Shown: positions 9,765 to 21,310 of the stretch, piece after piece
Layout of the letters: every line of letters starts with the position of its first letter
How positions within the stretch are numbered: the first letter of the stretch is position 1
Assembly: GCA_036898135.1 (NCBI GenBank)
Contig: CM072523.1
Span: 37,722,281 to 37,786,280 of the forward strand
Reading direction: 5' to 3'
Length of the DNA: 64,000 nt
Source: Oncomelania hupensis
Taxonomy: Eukaryota; Mollusca; Gastropoda; Littorinimorpha; Pomatiopsidae
Made by a program: the position numbers and the translations under genes
The notes under the pieces: generated by a model
What the model was told of the DNA's origin: nothing
Seen by the model: only the letters and a program-made list of their open reading frames with translations
Database searches by the model: none

Positions 9765-10285
9765 CCTTCTCTTCCTCCTCCTCCTTGTTCTCCTACTTCT
9801 TCCTATTCTTCTCCTTCGTCGTCTCCTTCTAATCTTTTTCATTTACATGTAATTTGTATCAACTTTGTCCTCTTCACTTCCTTCTTCTGCTGCTCCCCCT
9901 CCCTTTCCCTCATCTACCATCCCTCACCTCCACATTCCTGCTCTTTCTCGTCTTCTTCTTTTTGTTTTACCCGTTCCTCTACATGTCCGTTTTCTAGTCT
10001 TTTTTTTTCTCTCTTTTCTTCTTCTTCCTCTCACTGACCGCTTTGGGTGGTTTGCCTTCTTGTTTTTTCCTCTGTTCTCTCAGCGCACGGCATCCGTCAG
10101 GCCGTACTGTTGGTAGGTGAAGACAAAACCAATTATATTCAACGGCATGGAAAGACAGGGAGCGGGAACAATGACGTCATCACCGTGAAGTCTTGAATGC
10201 ACGCGCAGGGCGTGCGTGCGTGCGTGCAGAACTCGCACACTGTATGCATCCCTTTAGTATGAGTGCAGTGTCTTTAACACACTGG

Positions 10286-10391
10286 CAGAGGCAACGCATA
10301 TTTCGGAGGTGTGAGCTATCACAGGCAAACGCATACGCACACATATATGATACACACACATAAACAAACAACACACAAACGCACCCGCATA

Positions 10392-10430
<39 letters not shown>

Positions 10431-10502
10431 TTCAAAATGTAATGTGTGAACAATGAAAACGAATGTCATGTACTCAGCGCAGCAGACGAAAAACAACAAC
10501 AA

Positions 10503-10550
<48 letters not shown>

Positions 10551-10612
10551 GAACCATTTGTAATGCACTCTTGTTAAAGTAACGAAACCTGTAAATACAC
10601 GCTATAAACAAT

Positions 10613-10615
<3 letters not shown>
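10286..10615. repeat. Dispersed duplicate A, copy 1, with (CA)n and (CAA)n
   Basis: Contains GGCAGAGGCAACGCATA, a CA array (10394-10430), ACATTTCAAAATGTAAT, GCGAATGTCATGTACTCA-like sequence, a CAA array (10492-10551) and CCATTTGTAATGCACTCTTG. The same order of unique blocks and microsatellites recurs at 12540-12775. Confidence 0.85.

Positions 10616-10699
<84 letters not shown>
10616..10699. repeat. (TC)n microsatellite
   Basis: About 80 bp of CT repeat. The duplicate at 12540-12775 is also followed by a TC array. Confidence 0.97.
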
Positions 10700-10702
<3 letters not shown>

Positions 10703-11324
10703 ACACTCGATGTTGTTTTTTTATCAGTTGATTCAGCCCCGATGCTTGAAACCTGATAAAGTGTAACTCAGATTCGTTTATCCACGCAACCCGTTCAATC
10801 ATCAACAAGGCTAAAGTCGTCATATGCGATTTTCCAACTTTATTAAGCATACATCAACAACTGCATACAATCGCTTTTTCCACTCTCAACTTTCAACTTT
10901 ACAATTCTCTCTACTATCAACCACCTTTTGAAACAGTGCGGCACTATATATATAGTCTCCCTACACTCCAGAAAGTGTGAGAATACCCCAGCATAACACA
11001 CCTCAACCAATCAGACCAAACTTCGTCATCACTGTCTCGCGTCATACAACCTTATTTGGAATAGAAGCTTCTATAGTTACCACTAGAATTATCCATACGC
11101 TTCGATCGATAATAAACAACCAACTCTAGAAAATTCTCATATAATATCGACCAACTAAAACCTCCAACGTTATACAAAGCTTCTTCTAATAACAACGCAA
11201 AATCAAATCAACGGTAAATACACTCTATTATTGCATGCCTTGCAAAACAAAACGAACAGATCTATCGTGCGCGTCACACACGAAATATCGTGCGCGTTTC
11301 AACGTAACACTCTCTTTCTGTCTC

Positions 11325-11330
11325 TCTCTG

Positions 11331-11420
<90 letters not shown>
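11325..11420. repeat. (TC)n microsatellite
   Basis: A CT/TCTG array of about 95 bp. 10700-11324 holds no recognised feature. Confidence 0.97.
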
Positions 11421-11424
<4 letters not shown>

Positions 11425-11439
11425 AAACACGCCAGAATA

Positions 11440-12045
11440 TAAACCTCAACATTTCGGGATTCATAAAGTGTTGGAAGTCGACATAGATAACAACCTGTTT
11501 TGGGTCAAATCACATTGAACACATTTTCCAAACGGTGACAAAGAAAGTGTATCTTCTAACTAGAATCAAGCACTTCCTAACTTTTGATGCAAGGAAGTTC
11601 TTCTTCAATGCACCTATTCAGTCAGCCATTGATTACGCATCTACCGTATGGGATTTAGCCAGTGACAATACAAATAAACCACTTACTAGATTACACAAAC
11701 GTGCTCTTAATGCAGTCCTATTAAAGAAAGCAACCCTTTCTGAGTAAACTTAGAGATCCTCCCTCTAAAAGCAAAAACTGGCTTATAATAAGGGTTCATT
11801 TATGCACACAATTATTACTGGATAATTATGTATCATAAACCAAATGCTCAAAATTCACTTGGAGAACTTCACGCCAAGTCATGAGATTGAACACTCCTCT
11901 TGCTCGGATTGTTCTGTTTACGTCTAGTGTAATTTATTCAGGTAGCAGTCTCTGGAACTCCCTCCCAAACTTCCTGAGACAAACTTCCTACATGAATACT
12001 TTTAAGAGCAATAATGCTTCCCACTTTATGAAGTCAAAATAAACG
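11440..12045 (+). pseudogene. LINE reverse-transcriptase C-terminal relic (non-RTE)
   Basis: Translation with stops and frame changes gives the region after the RT domain typical of CR1/L2/Jockey-like LINE proteins: [29 protein letters not shown], then IQSAIDYASTVWDLAS, KPLTRLHKRALNAVLL, and later a NSLPNFLR-type motif and FKSNNASHF before a stop. At least two in-frame stops (after KSH and after TLSE) break the ORF. No 5' part, endonuclease or polymerase motif is present. It is an old, 5'-truncated insertion from a LINE family different from the RTE at 21 kb. Confidence 0.75.
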
Positions 12046-12535
12046 TTGATTTCTATAGACATGTAAAAAAAATAAGAACTATGAATTTTCAGTATTCAAA
12101 CTCGCTTATGTTTTTTAACACTGATGATTTTATGCAATGTATATTGTTTCGTTTAATTATTTTTAAAATAATGCGTATGTGCTAGTTAATGTTTATAATG
12201 TCCTCTAAGCTTGGTAACTGACAAACCAATTGATCTTAGACTGCTAGAAATGTTAAATATAAAGGTGAAGTTGATGTGCAACTCCACTTCCTCCATATTC
12301 ATTGCAATGGTTATCATGTACGTAGATGTGTTCTTACTCAAATTTAGCTGGAAACATGTCATCGTTTTAAAGTCGTTTTTGTTTTTTCTTTTTTTTTAAA
12401 GTTTCAGTAGACTAGCTTCTTTTTAGGGCGAGGGCCAGATGTAAAAAAGCAGGCCACTGCTTATTCTGCTACCTTCGTTAAATAAAGAAGTATCTTATCT
12501 TTTCTCTCACTCTCACTCACTCTCTCTCCCTCTCT
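12046..12535. other. AT-rich non-coding sequence, possibly LINE 3' UTR
   Basis: It follows the LINE relic directly and may include its 3' untranslated part. No tail or target duplication was identified and no gene is seen. Confidence 0.4.
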
Positions 12536-12539
12536 CTCA

Positions 12540-12552
12540 GGCAGAGGCATCG

Positions 12553-12594
<42 letters not shown>

Positions 12595-12769
12595 CACACA
12601 TTTCAAAATGTAATCTGTAAACAACCCCAAGCGAATGTCATGTACTCAAAGCTCCAGAAGTAGAAGAAGAAGAAGAAGAACAACAACAACAACAACAACA
12701 ACAACAACCATTTGTAATGCACTCTTGTTAAAGCAACGAAACCTGTTACACGTCATTAACAACAAAATC

Positions 12770-12831
<62 letters not shown>

Positions 12832-12835
12832 CCTC
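12540..12835. repeat. Dispersed duplicate A, copy 2, with (CA)n, (CAA)n and (TC)n
   Basis: Block order matches 10286-10700: GGCAGAGGCATCGCATA, CA array, ACATTTCAAAATGTAAT, GCGAATGTCATGTACTCA, AAG/CAA array, CCATTTGTAATGCACTCTTG and finally a TC array (12775-12830). Array lengths and about 10% of unique bases differ from the first copy. Confidence 0.85.
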
Positions 12836-13059
12836 CCTCCCTTTTTCCCTTCAGGTAGCGTGCCGACTTACTTAACTGCGCTCAACGGCAGCTGAGCTAG
12901 AAAGTCTAGAAAGTCTTACGTCAAGCCCAATACAGACCAAGGGTAGCGAAAATAGAACTGGGGTCTAGTAGCTTCCTCACTTCTAGTGTGTTTTGGATGT
13001 ACGCCGCCAAACAGACAGGTAACTAAACGTGTGCAGAGTGCAAGAAACTATCTTCTGAT

Positions 13060-13610
<551 letters not shown>

Positions 13611-13920
13611 AGAAGAAAAGGTGTGGATTATAGCGTTAAAAATTAATAGGATCTTGGTTAATAGTTTCAGCTGTAGACTAGGCTCATACTATTGTTGTGC
13701 GTACATAATGCAGGATGACTAGAAAAGCGTAAACACAGGAAGCTGGGTAATGGTTTCAGTGCTTTAATGTTCTTGTTTATTAACTTTTTACTGCTGCGAT
13801 TTTCTGTGAAGAGTGTTGTGTTGGAGGAAAATGTGTACATTTAAAAGTTTCAACTTGGATGTGTGATATAACTGGTTTCGTTTGTCAAGATGTGGTAATG
13901 GTAATTCTATTACTTGCTTC
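13611..13920. other. Non-coding stretch without recognised gene
   Basis: AT-rich sequence with no repeat partner or credible ORF seen. Confidence 0.4.
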
Positions 13921-13936
13921 TTCTGTTTCCTTCTTC

Positions 13937-13968
<32 letters not shown>

Positions 13969-14580
13969 CTTCTTGTGTGTCGGTGTTTTCTTTTGTTTTG
14001 TTTTTTTGGATGTTGTTGCTTTACCTATTACATTTGTCGTGTGTCATACGACATTCGTAAAACGGAATTTAGAGTACGCGGCTTTCTTTCTTTTTAATTC
14101 AAGATTTGCTTGCTGTTTGTTTGTTTGTTTTGGTTGTTTTGTTTTGTTTTGTTTTAATCTCTTCTACTTTTTCTTTCGCTTGCGTTTTTCTTTCTTTCGA
14201 ACTTATACTTTCGTCCTCTGGCCTTTTCTTCTTTCTTTCTTACTTTCTTCCTTTCGTAATTGTAATTTACTCCCCTGGTTTTCTTTCTTTCTTTCTTTCC
14301 TTTCTCAATTTCATTATCATTTTCCTGTTTCTTACTTTCTTACTTTTTGGATTGTATTCATTTATTCATTCTTTCCTTCCGTCTGTCTTTCGCTTCTTTG
14401 TTCTTCCTTTTATGTGTTGCATTGTTTTGTTTCTTTCTTTCTTATTTTTTTTCGTACTTTCTTTTAATTTCTATTCCATTATGTTGGTCTTAATCATTCT
14501 TTGAGAATGTGCGTGTGTGTGTGTGTGTATGTGTGGGTGTGTGTGTGTGTGGGTGGAGGTGTGTGTGTGTGTGTGTGTAC
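13921..14580. repeat. Pyrimidine-rich low-complexity tract ending in (GT)n
   Basis: TTC triplets (13939-13974), then TTTC/CTTT-rich sequence to about 14480, then an interrupted GT array (14511-14580). The 202-codon Phe/Leu/Ser-rich ORF through the tract reflects base composition and has no domain. Confidence 0.9.
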
Positions 14581-14764
14581 GTGTCTTTCTTCCTATTATT
14601 ATTTTTAAAACTTCTTGAGGTGCGCATGAATTCAACTTTATTGAGTCGCTGGTTGTCGTTGTTGATATAAATTAATCAGATGTCTCGTAGTATAGCGATT
14701 TTGGCGATTTGGTGTTTTATGCGTATTGTACACAAAACAGGCCATGTTTTGTTTTTTCTAATTT

Positions 14765-14935
14765 AATTTAATTTAATTTTATTTTATTTAAATCGTTTTT
14801 ATATAGCGCTTGTCCAGCTCAAGAGCTGCTCAAGGCGCTGGACCGATACAAGTTTTGACTCAATCCGCTCGAGGCGCTCATTTGCTGCTTTTGGGCGCCA
14901 AGACAAGCTAGTATCCAGACAAGTATCCTACCTTA
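14765..14935 (+). repeat. GCGC-type interspersed repeat, copy 2
   Basis: Shares TTTATATAGCGCTTGTCCAG, CTCAAGAGCTGCTCAAGGCG and GACCGATACA with copy 1, followed by a diverged CGCTCGAGGCGC segment. It is preceded by an ATTTA-rich run as in copy 1. Confidence 0.8.
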
Positions 14936-14993
14936 GACTTTGTTTGCTCTTTTTATAGCTTGGCATAGTCATATGAACGAAGCACAGCAATGT

Positions 14994-14996
14994 TGC

Positions 14997-15036
<40 letters not shown>

Positions 15037-15037
15037 G
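14994..15037. repeat. (TTG)n microsatellite
   Basis: About 14 TTG triplets. A second, shorter TTG array lies at about 15350-15382. Confidence 0.95.
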
Positions 15038-15471
15038 ACTGAAGTCTAGATTGTAAGACAATAGTGAGGATAGTTTTAAAGGTGCTAAGTTCCACCTTCT
15101 CAGAGCGCTAATAATTAGACTACAGCAGAAACTAGTATTAGAGCAGTGGTTAGCTTCATAATTACGCCAACGCATCCTGACTAGTCTACACTGCCATAAT
15201 GACAACGAGGTGTACGCGCGGTTGGGATTAGTTGAAAACCCCAAAAGCTTTACCGTCAGGTTGTTTATGTACTAATTGGACGCCATTTTAGCCCCACGCA
15301 TTGACAGTATGCAATCAAACGCTGTAATCACGCACATATTTATTTCAGTGTTGTTTGTTGTTGTTGTTGTTGTTGTTGTTGCTGATGTTGATGTTTTACA
15401 CCTCGGATGGCATGATCTTTGACCGTGCAACCAACCACATGTTCACGGGAGACAAAAATGTTTGTGTAAAA

Positions 15472-16023
15472 TAGAGCTGAGTACCGTGGGTCAAAGTTCT
15501 ACCGGTATTACCGCGATATTTGTAGGTCGTATCGGTATTTCGTACCGGTATACCGCGATTTTAAGTGTTACAATCAAATAGGATATGGCACTGACAGTAG
15601 TGGCCGACGCAAAAGAAAGATTGTCATACACTTCAAAACAGTTTCAAAGAATCACATTTCCATAGAAACTGAAACTTTATTATTGCTTGAACGACTTCAA
15701 AACAAATTATGATAAATCACTGTTTGAACTTCAACAAACTTTAAACCACAAAATCAAATTAAAACAAAAACAGTCAAGAGAAAAGGTCTTTAAGAAGAGA
15801 ACACTGGTACCATGCTCAAACACGTGGATAAGCTCCTGTTCTTCTTCAAGAGCAGCTGCCTATCCACGTGTTTGGGCTACCGGCTTTGGGATCGCTTTCT
15901 GGGCGGACAAGATGTCGCCCACTGTCCCAGTAAACCGGACCTTAGACACCCGCACCGGTATACCGTACCGTCGCGTTTTTGAACCTGAATACAATTACGT
16001 ATCGGTAAAACCGTCCAGCCCTA
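15472..16023. mobile_element. hAT-like non-autonomous DNA transposon
   Basis: The ends are imperfect inverted repeats: TAGAGCTGAGTACCG on the left and, as reverse complement of the right end, TAGGGCTGGACGGTT. The element is flanked by an 8-bp near-identical duplication (GTGTAAAA at 15464-15471, GTGTACAA at 16024-16031), the size typical of hAT. Subterminal regions carry several ACCGGTAT/CGGTATACCG motifs in both orientations, as expected for hAT transposase-binding clusters. A palindrome (CAAACACGTGGATA and TATCCACGTGTTTG, about 15817-15874) lies inside. No transposase is encoded. Confidence 0.68.
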
Positions 16024-16039
16024 GTGTACAACACAAGTG

Positions 16040-16230
16040 ATACTAGATGTCTCGATTAAAGGGACTCACATAGAGCACTCCCCCTCCACAGATCCTTTTA
16101 ATATTCATAGTGAGTGTTGTCCCACTGGAAAAAATAAGCTCACAACAATAAATAACTCTTTTGAAAGTATAGTAATTTTTTTACATAATACATCCCGTAG
16201 TTTGTGTCCCTATTATTAGCCAGCAACAAC
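16040..16230 (-). repeat. Interspersed repeat family R3, copy 1
   Basis: The reverse complement contains GGGACACAAACTACGGGATG, AAAAGAGTTATT, TTGTGAGCTTATTTT, CAGTGGGACAACACTCACT and AAAGGATCTGTGGAGGG. The same blocks occur in order at 29600-29790 and 45425-45640 on the plus strand. Its origin is unknown; no tRNA boxes are recognised. Confidence 0.75.
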
Positions 16231-16507
16231 CTGGAGCTATAAATAGCTGTTACCAAAGCCGGTAAGGGACAGAACCCTTCACAACAAGTTTTGTTTTGTT
16301 TTGTTTTAGGTTCATAAAATAAACCTTACCATACTCCACACGCCAAATAGGGTCAAAGGTCACCTTGTACGTTATGAACAGGGGAAATAACTCCCGAAAC
16401 GGAAAATTTAAATGTGAGCGGTTGGTTTGAGAAACACTTTATCATTGATTAATGTAGGCCTAATGACAATTCGAATTTTAGGGTAAATTCTCGATTTCGC
16501 TATTTTA

Positions 16508-16587
<80 letters not shown>
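16508..16587. repeat. (AAT)n microsatellite
   Basis: About 26 AAT/TAA triplets. Confidence 0.97.
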
Positions 16588-16599
16588 CGGTGCTATCGG

Positions 16600-17040
16600 G
16601 GATCCACTAATTCTTCCCGAGGATCCATTCTTCTTGGTTAGTGAGCTAACCCATAGTCATCGCAGCAGAACGCTGGGTCTTCTCTTCCGCCGAAGTTACC
16701 ATAGTGTCGAACGAACAGGTTTGATGGTGGGTTCAATTCTCGCAGATGCGGAAGGGAAGAAGGGAGGGATCAGTAACTTCAGTAAAAGGCGTGTCAGGTC
16801 ACCAACTCCTTCAGGTGAGAGTATAAACCGAGCTGTAGTCTGTGTACGCATGTATTCCACCACCGCACGGATTTAAAAGATCCTGACACTCATGTCCTAG
16901 GCGAGAGAGTGAGTGCCAGAAACACCAAGTTGGCCCAGCATGCACTATTATTGGCCTTGTTCCCTCCTGTCCTGGATGACGCTGCACTTGGGGCAGCCGT
17001 GTGTTTTTTTTAAGAGAAAGACAGGCAGACCCGACTTTCG
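16600..17040 (+). repeat. Interspersed repeat, SINE-like 3' region
   Basis: Contains GGTGGGTTCAATTCTCGCAG (B-box-like), AGTATAAACCGAG and CATGTATTCCACCACCGCAC. A related fragment with GAGCATAAACCGAG occurs near 19435-19500. The A-box side is not convincing. No protein is encoded. Confidence 0.45.
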
Positions 17041-17119
17041 CCCATGTGGAACACGAATAAAATTCCGAGAGAAAAAAAATCAAAATCCATTTTAAAGACG
17101 ATTTTGTTCAGTTTAGGCA

Positions 17120-17694
17120 TTACATTACATTACATGATTATTGCTTTAGATCCAGCGGACTCTTCCGAGCCAAATCAGGACCGGACAACCCCTGATCCGC
17201 ATAAAAGATCTGCTGAAACAACCCTAGTGGTAAAACTGGAGGCTCTCCACCAACCAGTCACTTTACAATAAAGACATCCCACGCACGGGACGCTGAGGCT
17301 ATACTCTAATTTATTGAACCCCCGTTCACAAAAACAAAATAGAATACAAACATTATAATTATCAACAAAACACATACATATAAAATGCCTATATTGCTAA
17401 ATAATAACATCATAGGAAGCCCTAGTGACCACCTGGCAGAAAGCGTCCAATATTCCCAAGCTGATCCAACAGACCTCACACACAAAATAATAAGGAGTCT
17501 TGTCCCGGAAGAGTTTTCAAGAAAAAAGGTAGGTGACTGGTCTAGCGAAGAAGATAGTATAGCAGATTGATAGAACAGAGCAGGAATGAGAAAGAACAAA
17601 TGAGAAAGACAGCGACAGTGGGAATTTAAAGCACTAAATTTCCAGAAAGTGGGGATACTATTTATACTGAAACCCCCGGCACCCCAACGGGGGA
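17120..17694 (-). mobile_element. Hairpin-headed retroposon, copy 2
   Basis: About 575 bp, closely similar to copy 1 at 4938-5527 from the (TTACA)n end (17120-17135) to the CCCCCGGCACCCCAACGGGG head (17675-17694). It is flanked by the 15-bp direct repeat TGTTCAGTTTAGGCA (17105-17119 and 17695-17709). The different duplication length from copy 1 (15 versus 12) supports target-primed insertion. On the minus strand a hydrophobic reading frame of about 90 codons is shared with other copies, but its coding status is uncertain. Confidence 0.75.
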
Positions 17695-17709
17695 TGTTCA
17701 GTTTAGGCA

Positions 17710-18117
17710 GTTATTAAGAAACAAATAACTAACAAAATGTTCGTCTACAACTAATTTGACTGGAGCGGAGCTAGTAGTTGCATGCTCATATATTTTTAAA
17801 AACAATTAAAAACCGATAAACCAACAGAACGAATAAAACATTATTGTGGCACCCGACCACAGTCAGTCAGTTAATCAATCAGTCAGTCATTAACTTATGC
17901 AAGCAACTTACCCCAGGACGACTATAACGTCCCATTCGGATTAGTGCCTTAGAACAATCACATGTTTGGGGTTCTCGGCGAGCGCAGTTGTTTAAAGTAT
18001 TTCCTCTACAGGTAAACATTTCATGTATGTGTCCCCTAACAGACCACAGTAGCATTACACAAGTTAGGTGCCTTTATATCGGATCCTCTATAGCGAACAA
18101 AGCGGTATTATTATGCT
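17710..18117. other. Non-coding stretch without recognised gene
   Basis: AT-rich sequence that includes a degenerate CAGTCAGT run near 17865-17890. No gene or repeat partner is recognised. Confidence 0.4.
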
Positions 18118-18571
18118 AGATCTGTCACCTACCCTTTTTCTTAAAAACTTTTCCGGGACAAAACTTTTCATTTGTGTGTGAGGTCTGTTGTATATGCTTA
18201 GAAATATTGGAAACTTTCTGCCAAATGGCCCCTAGGGCTTCCTATGATATTATTATTTAGCAATATAGGCATTTTATATGAATGTGTTTTGTTGATATTT
18301 TATAATGATGTTTCTATTTTATTTTGTTTTTGTAAATGGTGGTTCGATAAATTAGAGTTTATCCTCAGCCTCCCTGCGTGGGATGGATACCTTTATTGTA
18401 CAGTGACCGGCTGGTGGAGTGCCTTCAGTGTTACCACTGGGGTTGTTTCAGCATATCTTTTATGCGGATCAGGGGCGAGTCCTCTTTCAGCCAAGTTGTG
18501 GTCTTGATTTTGTGGTCCTGATTCGGCTCTTTGCATTCCGCTGGACCCTGTAAGCAATGAATAACTAATTA
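18118..18571 (+). mobile_element. Hairpin-headed retroposon, copy 3 (5'-truncated)
   Basis: Matches the minus-strand sequence of copies 1 and 2, here on the plus strand, from the CACCTACCCTTTTTCTT block to GGACCCTGTAAGCAATGAAT. The GC hairpin head and TATA-like part are absent and the (TGTAA)n tail is short. Truncation at the head end agrees with reverse transcription starting at the tail end. An 87-codon ORF (18244-18507) covers most of it. Confidence 0.72.
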
Positions 18572-18884
18572 TAGATACCACACACACACACAGCCGTACG
18601 AATGATAGATAAATTTTACGAGAGTCTCTCGTTCTCTCATACGTAAGCCTGTGTTTAATCTTTACCGTAACGCTTTTGCTATAATATAGAGCTACACGCA
18701 TTCCAACTTTTGAAAATAAAGCCGCGCACGTAGTAGGCCTATGTAACAGACTATTCATCTTCAAAACACCTCTTTGACTGATCGTCACTGGCATGTTTTA
18801 ATCCGTGTCTGCTGTTTTATCAGTCGCTTCGTTTCATATTTACCTGTGCGTTACAGAAGAACCATGTGAACATCCACCACCCAT

Positions 18885-19097
18885 GCTCTTGGCAAGACCT
18901 GAAAATGGTGCACTGTAGATTATAGTCACACGACACCGAAGCGTATAGGCGACTACTGGTCACATTATTCTGACACCAGCGAACCAGTTGATGGTAAGGG
19001 GAAAATAATATGGTCACACATTGGCCAATCCGGGATTCGAACCAGGTACCTTTCGGTTACTAGTAAGACGCTCTACCAACTGAGCTACCCGGCCCCT
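18885..19097 (-). repeat. tRNA-derived SINE with well-preserved head
   Basis: The minus strand begins GGGCCGGGTAGCTCAGTTGG; the A-box (TAGCTCAGTTGGTAGAG, 19071-19087) and B-box (GGTTCGAATCCC, 19032-19043) are near consensus. The body continues with ACCATATTATTTTCCCC, CTGGTTCGCTGGTGTCAG and GTGTCGTGTGACTATAATC. The same body, 5'-truncated inside the tRNA head, occurs at 32409-32547. The head resembles an elongator tRNA, but the anticodon arm does not pair convincingly and a body is attached, so it is a SINE and not a tRNA gene. Confidence 0.82.
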
Positions 19098-19099
19098 CC

Positions 19100-19600
19100 C
19101 TGAAAATGGTATAATGTATGTAGGCTTTACTTATGATGGGTGAAAAACCCGCGAAGCGTGAAGTTTGTGCTCTAATTTGACGGCAATTGCAGTCGCAGTC
19201 GTGGTAGCTTCATGTATAGCTGTGCGCTGTGTTTGGCGCACCTGTTCTGTTTTAGGGTCATTGGCTTTTTGCGATACACTTTGTTGCTGTAAACAACGCA
19301 CATAAAACCATAGCCGGCGTGGGGAAATGAAAATAATCAGTCATTGAAAGACTATTTTGTTAAGGGAGGGGAGAGGGAGTGTGGGGGTAAAGGGGAGAGG
19401 GGTGGGGGAGGGGGAACTGCATAGAATTTTGAATGGGAGCATAAACCGAGATATAGCATGTGCACAAATGCTTTCTTCCATCGCAGCACGTCCAACATAT
19501 CCTAATGCTGCAAAAATAGTAGGTGCCTTCCTTTGTCAATTATACTGTGTGGGTGAGCCTTTTTCTCTTTTTTTGGATGCTTTTCTTATTTCTCAGTTCT
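19100..19600. other. Non-coding stretch without recognised gene
   Basis: Contains a G-rich segment (19360-19420) and the 19435-19500 fragment related to the repeat at 16600. No gene is seen. Confidence 0.45.
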
Positions 19601-19602
19601 CT

Positions 19603-19614
19603 CATTATTATTAT

Positions 19615-19675
<61 letters not shown>

Positions 19676-19700
19676 TATAGTAGTAGTAGTAGTAGTAGTG
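19603..19700. repeat. (TAG)n microsatellite
   Basis: About 28 TAG triplets with one TTATAG interruption. A second TAG array lies at 19853-19940. Confidence 0.97.
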
Positions 19701-19742
19701 TGATTATTATTATTTTTTTATTATTATTCTTGTTATTGTTGT

Positions 19743-19852
19743 TGTTCTTATATTGCGCTTTTCCAGTTTAAGAGCTACTCTAGGCGCTGGCCGATAAAAA
19801 TCTAACTCAAGCCATCCGAGGCACCAACTTGCATTCTTTATTGTTGTTTATT

Positions 19853-19924
<72 letters not shown>

Positions 19925-20140
19925 CAGTAGTAGTAGTAGTAATGTTCTTATATTGAGCTTTTTCAGTCCAAGAGGCACTGGTCGATGCAGAATTTAACTC
20001 AAGGCGTTAGAAGATGTGCCGAGAAAAGCAAGATGGCGCCTCGCCAGCTTACTATCTTAGGCACATGGTCTAACGCCTCAGTCGTCGGATGTATGTAATT
20101 GGCACTCACCCCCTAGGACATGAGCGTCAGTATCTTAAAA
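19743..20140 (+). repeat. GCGC-type interspersed repeats, copies 3 and 4, split by (TAG)n
   Basis: Copy 3 (19743-19835) has TTCTTATATTGCGCTTTTCC, AGGCGCTGGCCGATAA and CATCCGAGGCACC. Copy 4 (19943-20140) has TTCTTATATTGAGCTTTTTC, ACTGGTCGATGCAGAATTTA, ATCTTAGGCACATGG and the terminal CTAGGACATGAGCGTCA, which is also present at the end of copy 1. A TAG array (19853-19940) lies between them. Both are diverged. Confidence 0.7.
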
Positions 20141-20308
20141 ATCCGTGAATAGTATCTTCATAACCCTCCTCTTTCTCCTGCTTCTCCAACTTCTCATTTC
20201 TTATTGTCTGAAATACAGTACGTGTGTGTGCGTGAGTGAGTGCGTGTTTTGTGAGAGAGAAAGATGATAATAAAACCAACAACAACACCTGGGTAGTAGG
20301 CGTTAAAA

Positions 20309-20327
20309 TGAGAGAGAGGGAGAGAGA

Positions 20328-20384
<57 letters not shown>
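20309..20384. repeat. (GA)n microsatellite
   Basis: About 75 bp of GA/GGGA repeat. Confidence 0.97.
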
Positions 20385-20385
<1 letters not shown>

Positions 20386-20489
20386 ACGCAAAAGAACTCT
20401 GCACCCGTTAGATTCCAGCACTTGTTGTTTCTAAGATTTGTTATTTTGGAGGACGTTTATTACTCAGTAATACTATTAATAATACTGGA

Positions 20490-21070
20490 CGTTAAACGCG
20501 CCTTAGTCCTAAATCAAACTCAAAGCGCGGCGATCTGTAACCAACATACACGCTTACATGTTACAGACACTCCTACAAACACAACACACATTCATCACTC
20601 AAACGGTTGAATAGGCACGTCGCTATTTCATTTTCATTTATTTAATTTAAGGTCTATACACATATAGTGATTTTCGACCAACAACAACATTTAAAAAGAA
20701 TAAAGATTAGTTAATTTAAAAGATTTAATATTAACATTGTAAAAATATCACCAGCTTGAACTCCTACTTAAAATGTACGCCATTCTTGACATCAAACATT
20801 TTCTTTCTTACATGTGAAGGTACTACCAAAATATATGCCAAGCTAGCGGAATGGCAAACTCGAATTCCCCATATTCATCCCATATACACACGCCAAACCG
20901 TCACCTTGATCGCAACCCACCACCAACCATGCAGTCGCTATTAGAAAACCAAGGAGAGCAATTTCATTTGTGATTTTTTTTAGACAGGCTGCATCCAACA
21001 CCATTATTGAAGGGAGGGAGAAAACCGGAGTACCCTGAGAAATCCTCGTTGATCAGAAAGTGAAAATCTA
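20490..21070 (+). repeat. Interspersed repeat family R5, copy 1
   Basis: Contains GCGCGGCGATCTGTAACCAA, TACAGACACTCCTACAAAC, CATTCATCACTCAAAC and, after about 390 bp, GAAGGGAGGGAGAAAACCGG followed by TACCCTGAGAAATCCTCG. The same blocks in order occur at 54270-54545 with a shorter middle. No coding sequence is seen. Confidence 0.7.
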
Positions 21071-21099
21071 CATAAGCCTATTTATGAAAACGCGGGTAA

Positions 21100-21240
21100 A
21101 TAGCTGCCAACATGTATTTTGTACCGCTTTTCAGGGGAAGCAACTCTCATTGACCTACTTTCGGTTTATTTAGGATAGCTGTCAACATGTATTGTGTACC
21201 GCATTTCAGGGGAAGCAACTCTACTTTCGGTTTATTTAGG
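21100..21240. repeat. Tandem duplication of about 70 bp
   Basis: The segment TAGCTG(C/T)CAACATGTATT...GTACCGC...TTCAGGGGAAGCAACTCT...ACTTTCGGTTTATTTAGG is present twice in direct order. The second copy lacks about 10 bp before ACTTTCGG. Confidence 0.85.
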
Positions 21241-21310
21241 GATAATGCCTATTGCTTCCTTGTGTTAATGCTTAGATACGGATTCTGCTATTTAGTATCA
21301 TATGTTATTT

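Noticed and set aside
13859..14504. 202- and 132-codon Phe/Leu/Ser-rich ORFs resembling membrane proteins
   Set aside because: The sequence is a pyrimidine-rich tract; hydrophobicity results from TTT/CTT/TTC codons and overlapping frames look alike.
19023..19097. Functional tRNA gene
   Set aside because: A- and B-boxes are good, but the anticodon arm does not pair convincingly, a SINE body is attached and another copy is 5'-truncated with a target duplication.
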